A stretch of DNA of 64,000 nucleotides from Sphingomonas sp. BK580 (GTDB lineage: Bacteria > Pseudomonadota > Alphaproteobacteria > Sphingomonadales > Sphingomonadaceae), in assembly GCF_014194975.1 (NCBI RefSeq), contig NZ_JACIAY010000010.1, forward strand, positions 62,001 through 126,000. Reading direction: 5' to 3'. Under the pieces are notes generated by a model. The model was given only the letters and a program-made list of their open reading frames with translations. It made no database searches and was not told the origin of the DNA. Numbering within the stretch: the first letter of the stretch is position 1; every line of letters begins with the position of its first letter. Positions 8,708 through 16,677 of this stretch are shown here, piece by piece. Made by a program: the position numbers and the translations under genes.

Positions 8708-9094
8708 TCAGGCGGTCTCGAGCGATCCGACGATCGTGGCGGGCTCGCGCTGCGGCAAGGGCGGCATGCCGAGGCGGCGCACGTCGATCGCGGAGACCCC
8801 CGCCAGCAGCACGTCGCCGAAGCCGCGGTCGCCGGTCTCGACCAGGATGCCCGCGTGAGTCTGGCGCACCATCGCCCATTCGATCACCCGCGCGCGCACC
8901 CGCGCGCCGCGCACCAGCACCAGCGCGATCACCCCGGTCGTGTCGATCACCAGCGCGGCGCGGCCGTCCTCGGCGATCACCGCGTCGAAGGCGGCGAAGC
9001 GCGGCAGCGCGACGCCGACCGCCTCGATCGCCTCCTCGACCGATCGCATCATCCGGTGCGCCCGGCCGAAGCCGAGCCATGCCGCCAGCCCCAT
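8708..9094 (-). CDS. Hypothetical protein, 128 residues
   Basis: The coding frame has strong third-position GC bias like its neighbours, and it ends just after the repeat at 8543-8624. It begins Met-Gly-Leu-Ala-Ala-Trp-Leu-Gly-Phe-Gly. It lacks signal peptide, membrane or catalytic motifs that I can see. The middle reads as alternating beta-strand-like Val/Ile/Leu segments (Ala-Leu-Val-Ile-Asp-Thr-Thr-Gly-Val-Ile-Ala-Leu). I do not recognise the family. Its start lies 9 bases after the stop of the upstream sulfur-transferase-like gene, so the two are probably co-transcribed. Confidence 0.6.
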   Translation of the reverse strand: MGLAAWLGFGRAHRMMRSVEEAIEAVGVALPRFAAFDAVIAEDGRAALVIDTTGVIALVLVRGARVRARVIEWAMVRQTHAGILVETGDRGFGDVLLAGVSAIDVRRLGMPPLPQREPATIVGSLETA

Positions 9095-9103
9095 CGCGCC
9101 GGC

Positions 9104-9532
9104 TCAGCCGCGCCGCGCCACCGCGTCGAGCAGGGGACGCAGGTTGGTGAGGTCGTAGCCCGCGGCGGCCGCCTTGGCGGTGAGCGCGTCGGCGTCGTCA
9201 CCCCGCGCCGCGCCGGCGAGCGCCCAGAGGTTGCACGAGCGCGTGCCCGAGCGGCAGTAGGCCAGCACCGGGCCGCCCGCCGCGGCCAGCGCCGCGGTCA
9301 TCGCCTCGACCTGCGGCAGCGAGAAGCCGGCATGGGTGATCGGGATCGCGGTGTAGCGCAGCCCCGCCGCCTCCGCCGCGGCGCGGATCGACTCGCCCTC
9401 GGGCTGGCCGGGTTCCTCGCCGTCGGGCCGGTTGTTCACGACGGCGGTGTAGCCGGCGGCGGCGATGGCGGGCAGGTCCTCGGGCCGGATCTGCGGCGCG
9501 ACCGCGATCGTCTCGTCGATGATGCGCAACAT
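9104..9532 (-). CDS. TIGR01244-type sulfur transferase/phosphatase-like protein (DUF442)
   Basis: This 142-residue protein resembles the Blh/DUF442 family, which has a dual-specificity-phosphatase-like fold. The signature loop is Tyr-Cys-Arg-Ser-Gly-Thr-Arg-Ser at about residues 92-99, giving Cys-x5-Arg. The N-terminal Val-Val-Asn-Asn-Arg-Pro-Asp-Gly-Glu-Glu is characteristic of the family. Members are often linked to sulfide metabolism or fused to beta-lactamase-fold hydrolases, but this one stands alone. It begins at ATG 9532 and likely shares a transcript with the small gene at 8708-9094. The substrate is not known. Confidence 0.8.
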   Translation of the reverse strand: MLRIIDETIAVAPQIRPEDLPAIAAAGYTAVVNNRPDGEEPGQPEGESIRAAAEAAGLRYTAIPITHAGFSLPQVEAMTAALAAAGGPVLAYCRSGTRSCNLWALAGAARGDDADALTAKAAAAGYDLTNLRPLLDAVARRG

Positions 9533-9662
9533 AGGAACGTGCCTCTAGCCTGGCCGGATCGCCGCGTCACTGATCCCGATCGTCCCGCCGCGGGAGAGCG
9601 ACGCCTTAGCGACAAACGGGCGCGACGGCGAGGGGGGAATAGCGACGGTTGGGTGAGGGGCG

Positions 9663-9690
9663 AGATCCTCCCCGCGAGCGGGGAGGATTT
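9663..9690. repeat. Short palindromic element, TCCTCCCCGC/GCGGGGAGGA
   Basis: GATCCTCCCCGCGAGCGGGGAGGATTT is a near-perfect hairpin with a trailing T-run. It lies 30 bases beyond the recQ stop, downstream on the minus strand, so it may end recQ transcription. Confidence 0.65.
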
Positions 9691-9720
9691 AGGTCTCCCG
9701 TCGCGGCGCAACTCAGCGCC

Positions 9721-11499
9721 TCACCCCGCCCCCTTCAGCACGTCGAGGAACGCCTGGCCGTAGGCGTCGAGCTTGCGCTGGCCCACCCCCGCGATCCGCC
9801 CCAGCGCGGCGAGCGAGGTCGGGCGCAGCGCGGCCATCTCGCGGAGCGCCGAGTCGTGGAAGATCACGTACGGCGGCACCCCCGCCTCCTTGGCCAGCTC
9901 GCGCCGGCACGCGCGCAGCCCCTCGAACACCGGATCGTCGACCGGGTTGGGCGTCGCGCCCGCGCCCGCGCGCGCGCCGCGCCGGTGCTCGCGCTTGGGC
10001 GGCTCGACCAGAGGCAGCGTCGCCTCGCCCTTGAGCAGCGCGCGCGCCGCCGGGCCGAACTCGAGCCCGCCGTGATGGTTGGTACGCAGCGCGTCCTTGA
10101 GCAGCAGCGCGCGCCCGACCGGCTTGAGCAGCGCCACCTCCTCGCCGTCGACGATGTTCCACACCGACAATTGCTCGTGCCCGTTCATCAGGCTGCGCTC
10201 GCTCGACTGGCCGGTGAGCACCTGCTCGATATAGGTCGCGCCGAACATCTGCCCGGTGCGGAACACCGCCGAGAGATATTTGCGCGCCGTCTCGGTGGCG
10301 TCGAGCGCGGCGGGGGGCGACAGGCAGTTGTCGCAATTGCCGCAGCGCTCGGGCGGGTGCTCGCCGAAGTGGCGCAGCAGGATGGCGCGGCGGCACCCCG
10401 CGGTCTCCACCAGCGCGCCGAGCGCGGCGAGCCGCTGGCGCTCGCCCGGCTGGCGGTGCTGTTCCACCTCGCCGATGCGCTGCCGCGCGCGCGCGAAATC
10501 CTCCGCGCCCCAGAAGAGGTGCGCCACCGCCGGGTCGCCGTCGCGCCCGGCGCGGCCGGTCTCCTGGTAATAGGCCTCGATCGACTTGGGCAGGCCGGCG
10601 TGCGCGACGAAGCGGACGTCGGGCTTGTCGATCCCCATGCCGAAGGCGACCGTGGCGCACATCACCATGTCCTCGGAGGCGACGAAATCGGCCTGGTTGC
10701 GCGCGCGTACCGACGGGTCGAGCCCGGCGTGATAGGCGCGCACCGGGCGCCCGGTGATCGCGGTGAGCTGCGCCGCCATCTTCTCGGTCGCGGCGCGGGT
10801 CTGGACGTAGACGATGCCGGGTCCCGGCGTGTCGCGCACCACGTCGGCGATCTGGCGCGTGGTGTTGTCCTTGGGGCGGATCGCGTAGCGGATGTTGGGC
10901 CGGTCGAACCCCGCGACGATCATGCCGTCGTGCGGGATGCCGAGCTGGTCGAGGATGTCGGCGCGCGTGTGGGCGTCGGCGGTGGCGGTCAGCGCCAGCC
11001 GCGGCACCTCGGGGAAGGCGTCGAGCAAGGGACGCAGCAGGCGATAGTCAGGGCGGAAATCATGCCCCCACTCGCTGACGCAATGCGCCTCGTCGATCGC
11101 GAACAAAGCGGGGCGGCCGCGCTCGAGCAGGTCGCGGAAGTCGGCGGTGGAGGCGCGCTCGGGCGCGACGTACAAGAGGTCGAGCGCGCCATCGAGGTAG
11201 CGCCCGCGAGTCTCGGCCTTGTTCTCGTCGACGCTGGTCAGCGTGGCGGCGCGCAGGCCGACCGCGGTGGCGGCGCGGAGCTGGTCGTGCATCAGCGCGA
11301 TCAGCGGGCTGACGACCACGCACGTCCCCTCCAGCATCGCCGAGGGCAGCTGGTAGCAGAGCGACTTGCCCGCGCCGGTCGGCATCACCGCGAGCGTGCG
11401 CTCGCCCGCGAGCACGCGCGTGACGACCTGCTCCTGCACGCCGCGGAAGGCGGGGAAGCCGAAGATCGTCTGGAGCTGGGGAAGCGGGTCGAGCGCCAT
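9721..11499 (-). CDS. recQ: ATP-dependent DNA helicase RecQ
   Basis: This 592-residue 3'-5' helicase acts in recombination and replication fork repair. The Walker A loop is Pro-Thr-Gly-Ala-Gly-Lys-Ser at about residue 40, and the helicase box is Asp-Glu-Ala-His with Cys-Val-Ser-Glu-Trp-Gly-His-Asp-Phe (the RecQ aromatic-rich loop). The zinc-binding RQC part contains Cys-Gly-Asn-Cys-Asp-Asn-Cys. A C-terminal HRDC domain (about 515-590) is present. I chose ATG 11499 (Met-Ala-Leu-Asp-Pro), which removes 13 unconserved residues. The divergent promoter region is shared with the small lipoprotein at 11629. Confidence 0.95.
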   Translation of the reverse strand: MALDPLPQLQTIFGFPAFRGVQEQVVTRVLAGERTLAVMPTGAGKSLCYQLPSAMLEGTCVVVSPLIALMHDQLRAATAVGLRAATLTSVDENKAETRGRYLDGALDLLYVAPERASTADFRDLLERGRPALFAIDEAHCVSEWGHDFRPDYRLLRPLLDAFPEVPRLALTATADAHTRADILDQLGIPHDGMIVAGFDRPNIRYAIRPKDNTTRQIADVVRDTPGPGIVYVQTRAATEKMAAQLTAITGRPVRAYHAGLDPSVRARNQADFVASEDMVMCATVAFGMGIDKPDVRFVAHAGLPKSIEAYYQETGRAGRDGDPAVAHLFWGAEDFARARQRIGEVEQHRQPGERQRLAALGALVETAGCRRAILLRHFGEHPPERCGNCDNCLSPPAALDATETARKYLSAVFRTGQMFGATYIEQVLTGQSSERSLMNGHEQLSVWNIVDGEEVALLKPVGRALLLKDALRTNHHGGLEFGPAARALLKGEATLPLVEPPKREHRRGARAGAGATPNPVDDPVFEGLRACRRELAKEAGVPPYVIFHDSALREMAALRPTSLAALGRIAGVGQRKLDAYGQAFLDVLKGAG

Positions 11500-11628
11500 G
11501 GGCGCGCCCGACCTAGGCGCGCGCGCGGCGCGCCGCAACCGGGGTGGCGCGGAACGGTTACGGGAACGGGCCAGGGGGAACGGGGCAGGGGGGAGGGGCG
11601 TAGTGCCGGCGTGATCAAAGGAGGAACG

Positions 11629-11799
11629 ATGACCCCGCGTCCCAATCTCGCGCTGTTCACCTTCGGCGCGGCGGCGCTGATCGCCGGCTGCGAGCGAGAG
11701 CCCGCCGACGGCGCCGCGACCGCGGTGGAGGCCCAGGCCACGCCCGCCGCGCCGGTGGCGCGCGCCCCCGACGCGCCCGCGGCGGCACCCGGGCAGTGA
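11629..11799 (+). CDS. Small putative lipoprotein
   Basis: A 56-residue ORF with an excellent ribosome site, AAAGGAGG at 11618-11625. An N-terminal hydrophobic stretch ends in Leu-Ile-Ala-Gly-Cys, a lipobox with Cys at about residue 19. The remainder is Ala/Pro-rich and probably disordered. The family is unknown. Its stop codon overlaps the GTG start of the acetyltransferase-like gene, so the two are translationally coupled. Confidence 0.7.
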   Translation: MTPRPNLALFTFGAAALIAGCEREPADGAATAVEAQATPAAPVARAPDAPAAAPGQ

Positions 11800-12074
11800 G
11801 CGTCGAGCGCGTTCGCGACAACCGCTCGGAGCAGGAGTTCGAGCTCACCGTGGCGGGCGAGCGCGCGGTCGCGGCCTATCAGCTCGAGGGCGACACGATC
11901 GTCTTCACGCACACGCTGGTGCCGCCCGCGATCGAGGGGCGCGGCGTGGGCTCGCGATTGATCCGCGCCGCGCTCGACTCGGCGCGCGACCAGGGCCTGC
12001 GCGTCGTGCCGCAATGCCCGTTCGTCCGCGCCTTCATCGAGCGCCACCCGGAGTATCGCGACCTGCTGCGGTGA
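11796..12074 (+). CDS. GCN5-related N-acetyltransferase, small CG type
   Basis: A 92-residue protein of the short acetyltransferase family (PF14542 type). It keeps only the acetyl-CoA loop (Gly-Arg-Gly-Val-Gly-Ser-Arg-Leu, about 48-55) and the hallmark Cys-Pro-Phe-Val-Arg-Ala-Phe-Ile near the C-terminus. The GTG start at 11796 overlaps the preceding stop (GTGA). The substrate of this family is unknown. A palindromic element follows immediately. Confidence 0.88.
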   Translation: MSVERVRDNRSEQEFELTVAGERAVAAYQLEGDTIVFTHTLVPPAIEGRGVGSRLIRAALDSARDQGLRVVPQCPFVRAFIERHPEYRDLLR

Positions 12075-12103
12075 GGGGGACGATCGGCCACTCACCGCCC
12101 TCG

Positions 12104-12191
12104 TTCGGAGAGGCTCCTGGGTAGGGCGCTTCCGCACACGCCGCGTTCCTGGGAAAGCCCCACCTCAGCCTCTCCCCCGAAGGGGAGGAGC
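12104..12191. repeat. Dispersed palindromic element, CTCCCC/GGGGAG family (diverged)
   Basis: The left half carries GGAGAGGCTCCTGGG and the right half AGCCCCACCTCAGCCTCTCC followed by CCCGAAGGGGAGG. The layout is the same as at 3748 and 41598, with more changes. It separates convergent genes. Confidence 0.65.
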
Positions 12192-12204
12192 TAGATGCAC
12201 CCCC

Positions 12205-12603
12205 TCACGCCGCGCGGGCCATCCGCCACGCCGCGGCGATCTCCTCCAGCTCGCCGGCCACCGCGCGGAACGGCTCGCCATCGGTGCCGATGCTGGCGTC
12301 CACCACCTGACGGCGGCAGCCGGCGTAGAAGCGCGCCAGCGTGCGCGAGACGTCGCCGCCGCGATCGAAGTCGAGGTTCGCCTCCAGCGCGAACAGGATC
12401 GCGGTGGCGCGCGTCACGCGCTCGCTGCGCGTGGCGAACTGGCGGTTGTCCGCCGCCCAGGCGGCGACGCGCAGCGCCTGGGTGAGCTCCTCGTACAATA
12501 GCTGGACGAGCGCCGGCCCGTCGGCCGCGGCGGTGCGGCCGGCGAGGTCGATCTCGCGATAGGTGCGCGCCGGATCGCGCAGCAGGGCGGAAGCATAGGC
12601 CAT
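12205..12603 (-). CDS. fliS: Flagellar export chaperone FliS
   Basis: The 132-residue cytoplasmic protein fits FliS, the chaperone that keeps flagellin unfolded before export. It starts Met-Ala-Tyr-Ala and is almost all helix. It carries the family pattern Leu-Val-Gln-Leu-Leu-Tyr-Glu-Glu-Leu and an Ala-Leu-Glu-Ala-Asn-Leu-Asp segment. It lies 17 bases downstream of fliD, its usual neighbour. No flagellin gene is in the window. Confidence 0.85.
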   Translation of the reverse strand: MAYASALLRDPARTYREIDLAGRTAAADGPALVQLLYEELTQALRVAAWAADNRQFATRSERVTRATAILFALEANLDFDRGGDVSRTLARFYAGCRRQVVDASIGTDGEPFRAVAGELEEIAAAWRMARAA

Positions 12604-12620
12604 CGTCGTCTATCTCTCGC

Positions 12621-14156
12621 TCAACCCGTCGACTTCGTCCAATTGTCGATCTGCTGCTGCATGAACGACTGCGTGGCCTTGTAGGCGGAGACGCGCGCGT
12701 TCATGCTGGAGAACTGCTGCGTCAGCCGCGCCGTCATCTTGGTCGCCTGATCGTCGACGGTGCTCTTCTGCTTGCCCAGGTCGGACTGCGCCTGGAGGAA
12801 GCGCATCGACGAGGCGCCCAGGCCATAGATCGTGCTGCCGGTGTTGAGGTCGAGCGACTTCATCGCCGCGTACAGCCCGGTTCCCGCGCTGCTGCTCTTG
12901 GTGAACATCGCCTCGACCGCCTCGGGCGCGTTCTTCAACGCGCTGGTCAGCGCGTTGTCGTCGACCTCGAGCTCGCCGGTGCGCGTGGTGCGGACGCCGA
13001 TCGCGGCCAGCGTCGCGGGCGTACCCGCGGCGGCGCCGGGCAGCAGCACGCGGCTGGTCAGCCCCTGGAGCGTGCGCAGCAGCGTCTTGGCGGCGGGATC
13101 GGCGCGGAGCTGGCCGTTGATAGCGTCGGTCTGCTCCTTCACCACGCCCAGCACCTGGTTGTAGGTGTCGACGAAGTCCTTCACCGCGCTCGACAGCGCG
13201 CTGTCCGGGCGGGTCGCGGTGAGATTGGTGGTGCCGGTGCCGGTGAGGCTCAGCTTCACGCCCGCGATCAGGTCGCTGACCTCGTTGCTGCCGCGCTCGA
13301 CCGACACGCCGTCCACCACCAGCTTGGCGTTGCCCGCCTGACTGGAGACGGTCGTCTTGTTGGTGGTGCCGAAGCCGGTGTCGAACTGCGCCAGCGCGCC
13401 GCTCGAGTCGCTCGCCGCCAGGGTGAAGGCCTGGGTCGCACCGGTGGTGCCCTTGAGCGAGAGATAGGCGCCGCCGTCGGCGTCGTTGATCACGGTGGCG
13501 GTGACGCCCGCCTTCTTGGCGTTGATCGCGGCGGCGATGCCCGACAGCGAGTTGTTGCTCGAGTCGATCGAGATCGCGAACGCCTTCGCGCTGCCGTCGG
13601 CGTTGGTGCCCGCGGTGAAGCCGGTCATCGCGCCGCCGCTGGTGGTGGCGGTGCCGAGCGTCAGCGTCAGCGTGCCGGTGCCGAAGGTGGCGCTCGACGG
13701 CGAGGGGATCTTGGCGCTGGTGGCGATCTGCGCGGTGGCGAGCGCGTTGACGGTGACGCTGCTGTTGAGCCCCGAGGCGGAGGCGCCCGCGACCGGGCTG
13801 GCGGTGGCGACGCCACTCACCGAGCTGTTCGGCTGGGTGGCGAGCGTGCCGCCCTCGACGAGGTTCTCGAGCGCCTTGGTGAAGTCCGAGATGGTGCTCT
13901 TCAGCGTCGCCACGCCCGAGATCTGCGCGGTGAGCGTGTCGCTCTTGGAGGTCAGCTGCGCGCGCTTCTGCGCGAACTGCGCGTCGACCAGCTGGGTGAC
14001 GAGCGAGCCCGTGTCCACCCCCGAGCCCGAGCCGAGCGAGGTGAGGACCGAGTTGGCCGCCGACTGGTTGACCGACGACGTCGACGACGTCTTGGTCGTC
14101 GACGTCGTGCCGGTCGTCGCCGTGCTGCTGCTGGTGCTGCTGATCGTCGTCGCCAT
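12621..14156 (-). CDS. fliD: Flagellar filament cap protein FliD (HAP2)
   Basis: This 511-residue protein caps the growing filament and helps flagellin polymerise. An unusual Ser/Thr-rich N-terminal run of about 30 residues precedes the FliD N domain (Gly-Ser-Gly-Val-Asp-Thr-Gly-Ser-Leu-Val-Thr-Gln-Leu-Val, about 42-55). The C domain has Asn-Glu-Val-Ser-Asp-Leu-Ile-Ala-Gly-Val and a helical tail ending in Gln-Gln-Gln-Ile-Asp-Asn-Trp. Both ends are coiled-coil-like, as expected. It lies 34 bases after flhB and I saw no sigma-54 site in the gap, so it may belong to the fliR-flhB transcript. Confidence 0.92.
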   Translation of the reverse strand: MATTISSTSSSTATTGTTSTTKTSSTSSVNQSAANSVLTSLGSGSGVDTGSLVTQLVDAQFAQKRAQLTSKSDTLTAQISGVATLKSTISDFTKALENLVEGGTLATQPNSSVSGVATASPVAGASASGLNSSVTVNALATAQIATSAKIPSPSSATFGTGTLTLTLGTATTSGGAMTGFTAGTNADGSAKAFAISIDSSNNSLSGIAAAINAKKAGVTATVINDADGGAYLSLKGTTGATQAFTLAASDSSGALAQFDTGFGTTNKTTVSSQAGNAKLVVDGVSVERGSNEVSDLIAGVKLSLTGTGTTNLTATRPDSALSSAVKDFVDTYNQVLGVVKEQTDAINGQLRADPAAKTLLRTLQGLTSRVLLPGAAAGTPATLAAIGVRTTRTGELEVDDNALTSALKNAPEAVEAMFTKSSSAGTGLYAAMKSLDLNTGSTIYGLGASSMRFLQAQSDLGKQKSTVDDQATKMTARLTQQFSSMNARVSAYKATQSFMQQQIDNWTKSTG

Positions 14157-14190
14157 GATGCCTCTCTAAACGACCGCTGCCGGCGGAAAT

Positions 14191-15315
14191 TTACCCCTGT
14201 TTCTTGCCGTTCTCGTCGAACCGCGCGGTGAGCGGCACGTCGACCGGCGGCAGGCGCCCGCCGGCGCGCTCGTTGAGCCCGAAGACGAAGGCGAGGACGG
14301 TGGCGATCGCGACGTACAGGTCGTCGCGCACCTCCTGGCCCTCGCGGCTGGTGTAATAGACCGCGCGGGCGAGCGCGGGATATTCGAGGATCGGCAGCTT
14401 CATCTCGCCCGCCGCCTCGCGGATCGCCAGCGCGGTCGCGTTGCGGCCCTTGGCCACCACCACCGGCACCTGGTCGCGCCCGCGGTCGTAGCGCAGCGCC
14501 ACCGCGAAGTGCGTTGGGTTGGTGAGCACCACGTGCGCCTCGGTCAGCGCCTGGCGCATGCCGCCCGAGAGCATCGCGCGCTGCTTGGCGCGCAGATGCC
14601 CCTTCATCTCGGGGTTGCCCTCGCTCTCCTTGTGCTCGTCGCGCACCTCCTGCTTGGTCATGCGCAGCTTGCGCAGCAGCTGGAGGATCTGCGTCGGCAC
14701 GTCGAACAACGCGATCGCCACCAGCCCCATGGCCATGACGAGCAGCACGTTGGTCATCGTCGCGCCCAGGCCGGCGAGCGCCACCGGCAGGTTCGAGGCG
14801 GCGAGGCCGAAGCTGAAATGCGCGGTCTTCCACACCATCCAGGTGCCGATCGAGCCGAGCAGGATCACCTTGAGCAGCGACTTGCCGAGCTCGATCCAGC
14901 CCGACATGCCGATGATGCGCTTGAGCCCAGAGGCCGGGTTGATGCGCGACGCCTTGGGCGCGAGCAGCGAACCGTTGAAGCCGAAGCTGCCCAGCCCCGC
15001 CTGGCTGACCACCGCCGCGGCGATGGTGATCGCGAACAGCGTGCCGAGCGGCATGGCGAGCTTCCAGCCCGCCTCGACCAGCGGCCGCCACGGCGCGAAA
15101 TCCTCGACGTCGGCGCGGCCGAAGGTGAGGCTGGAGGCCATCACGCCGCGGCAGGCCGCCAGCAGCGCGGGGCCGAAGAACATCAGCCACGCCACGCCCG
15201 CCAGCACCACCAGGGCGGTGGCGAGGTCGCGGCTCTTGAGGATGTCGCCCTTCTCGCGTGCGTCCTTGCGACGCTTGTCGGTCGGGGCTTCTGTCTTGTC
15301 GCCGCCCTCCGACAT
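14191..15315 (-). CDS. flhB: Flagellar export switch protein FlhB
   Basis: This 374-residue protein is the substrate-specificity switch of the flagellar type III export gate. Four membrane segments (about 30-210) precede a cytoplasmic domain. That domain contains the self-cleavage motif Asn-Pro-Thr-His in Val-Val-Leu-Thr-Asn-Pro-Thr-His-Phe-Ala-Val-Ala-Leu-Arg-Tyr (about residue 266). The N-terminus is charged (Lys/Asp/Glu-rich), as usual. Its ATG overlaps the fliR stop, so it is translationally coupled. It works with FliPQR to change export from hook to filament proteins after interaction with FliK. Confidence 0.96.
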   Translation of the reverse strand: MSEGGDKTEAPTDKRRKDAREKGDILKSRDLATALVVLAGVAWLMFFGPALLAACRGVMASSLTFGRADVEDFAPWRPLVEAGWKLAMPLGTLFAITIAAAVVSQAGLGSFGFNGSLLAPKASRINPASGLKRIIGMSGWIELGKSLLKVILLGSIGTWMVWKTAHFSFGLAASNLPVALAGLGATMTNVLLVMAMGLVAIALFDVPTQILQLLRKLRMTKQEVRDEHKESEGNPEMKGHLRAKQRAMLSGGMRQALTEAHVVLTNPTHFAVALRYDRGRDQVPVVVAKGRNATALAIREAAGEMKLPILEYPALARAVYYTSREGQEVRDDLYVAIATVLAFVFGLNERAGGRLPPVDVPLTARFDENGKKQG

Positions 15316-16097
15316 CAGCGCGCCCCCGCGAGCACGAGGCTCTCCGCGGCGGCGAGGCCCTCGCGCACGATCACCTGCATATAGTCACCCATCGCGGGCA
15401 GCGCGATCGCGAGGCTGATCACGCCGGCGGCGAGGCTGACCGGCAGCCCGACCGAGAAGAGGTTGAGCGATGGCGCCGAGCGCGACACCATCCCCATCAC
15501 CAGGTTGAGGCACAGCAGCAGGAAGCCGACCGGCAGCGCCAGCAGCAGCCCGGCGACGAAGGCGTAGCTGCCGAACAGCGCGATGTCGCGCAGCTGGCCG
15601 GCGGCGAGCCAGGGGGCGCCGGGCGGCAGCGCGCGATAGCTGCGCACCACGAGGTCGACGAGCACCAGATGACCGTCGAGCGAGAGGAACAGCAAGGTCA
15701 TCATGATCGACAGGAACTGGCCGACCGCGGGGCTGGAGCGGCCCGAATTGGGGTCGATCATGTTGGCGAAGCCGATCCCCATCGAGCCGCCGATGATCTC
15801 GCCCGCCACCAGCGGCGCGGCGAAGGCGATCTGGAGCACGAAGCCGATCGCCAGCCCGACCAGCGCCTCGGCCGCGACCGCGACGAAGGTGGCGAGCGCG
15901 AACACCGTCTGTGGGACCTGGACGGGCGTGGTGCCGAGCACCAGCACCGCGATCGCGCCCGACAGCGCGACTCGCACGGTGAGCGGCACCGACACGTTGC
16001 TGAACACGGGCGCGGCGACGAACGCCGCGCCGACGCGGATCATCACGAAGATCATCGCCCACAGCTGGGGCTCGATGGCGAGGCCGAAGCCGAGCAT
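15315..16097 (-). CDS. fliR: Flagellar export gate protein FliR
   Basis: This 260-residue protein has about six hydrophobic segments and a typical FliR N-terminus (Met-Leu-Gly-Phe-Gly-Leu, then Arg-Val-Gly-Ala-Ala-Phe). It also has the conserved Gly-Glu-Ile-Ile-Gly-Gly-Ser-Met-Gly-Ile-Gly-Phe-Ala loop. It co-assembles with FliP and FliQ in the export gate. It overlaps flhB by one base. It is separated from fliQ by 211 bases that contain palindromic repeats, although these genes are normally adjacent. Confidence 0.94.
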   Translation of the reverse strand: MLGFGLAIEPQLWAMIFVMIRVGAAFVAAPVFSNVSVPLTVRVALSGAIAVLVLGTTPVQVPQTVFALATFVAVAAEALVGLAIGFVLQIAFAAPLVAGEIIGGSMGIGFANMIDPNSGRSSPAVGQFLSIMMTLLFLSLDGHLVLVDLVVRSYRALPPGAPWLAAGQLRDIALFGSYAFVAGLLLALPVGFLLLCLNLVMGMVSRSAPSLNLFSVGLPVSLAAGVISLAIALPAMGDYMQVIVREGLAAAESLVLAGAR

Positions 16098-16119
16098 CTA
16101 GCGCGCCGTCCGTGGAGCC

Positions 16120-16272
16120 GCTGTTCCTGCGCAGGCAGGAGCACGGCGCCCGGGCAAGCGACACCGGTCCCCCTCACGCTTGTTCCCCGGCGAAGGCCGG
16201 GGTCCAGTTGGGTGGAGCGCTGTGGCTGGCACGAAACGTCCCCCACCTGGGCCCCGGCCTTCGCCGGGGAAC
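16120..16272. repeat. Palindromic element pair between fliQ and fliR
   Basis: One hairpin (GTTCCTGCGCAGGCAGGAGCAC, 16123-16144) is followed by a long inverted repeat. Its arms are GTTCCCCGGCGAAGGCCGGGG at 16182-16202 and CCCCGGCCTTCGCCGGGGAAC at 16252-16272, 21 of 21 bases complementary. It belongs to the same family as elements elsewhere in the window but sits within a co-directional operon. Confidence 0.85.
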
Positions 16273-16308
16273 GGAAGAGAAGAAGGAGAAAGGAGCACGG
16301 CTAGGCGC

Positions 16309-16590
16309 TCACCGCACCAGATCGGGGATGCGCGCGAAGATCTCGGTGGTGAAGTCGCTCAGCAGCCCCAGGATCATCGCCCCGAACACCATGATCGACA
16401 CTGCCACCACGATCAGCTTGGGGACGAAGCTCAGCGTCTGCTCGTTGATCGAGGTGGCGGCCTGGACCATGCCGAGGATCAGCCCCGACAGCAGCGCCGG
16501 GATCAGGATCGGCGCGGCGGCGAGCGCGAGCACCCACATCGTCTGGTTGGCGACGGTCAGGAAGTAATCGGCGTCGACGAGCGGCTGCAT
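16309..16590 (-). CDS. fliQ: Flagellar export gate protein FliQ
   Basis: A 93-residue protein with two membrane helices (about 18-42 and 52-76), as in FliQ. It has the family segment Gln-Ala-Ala-Thr-Ser-Ile-Asn-Glu-Gln-Thr-Leu-Ser-Phe-Val-Pro-Lys between them. It forms part of the FliPQR export gate. It begins at ATG 16590, 87 bases after fliP. Confidence 0.95.
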   Translation of the reverse strand: MQPLVDADYFLTVANQTMWVLALAAAPILIPALLSGLILGMVQAATSINEQTLSFVPKLIVVAVSIMVFGAMILGLLSDFTTEIFARIPDLVR

Positions 16591-16677
16591 ACGGGCTTCT
16601 CTATTGCGCCATCCCGGGCGGGACGGCGGACGCGGCGACCTATGGCGTAACTTGGTTAACGCACCTCTACCATCGCG

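Noticed and set aside
11530-11590. GAAC direct repeats between recQ and the small lipoprotein as an SOS box
   Set aside because: The spacing between GAAC copies is 8 and 10 bases, not the 7 required by the alphaproteobacterial LexA site.
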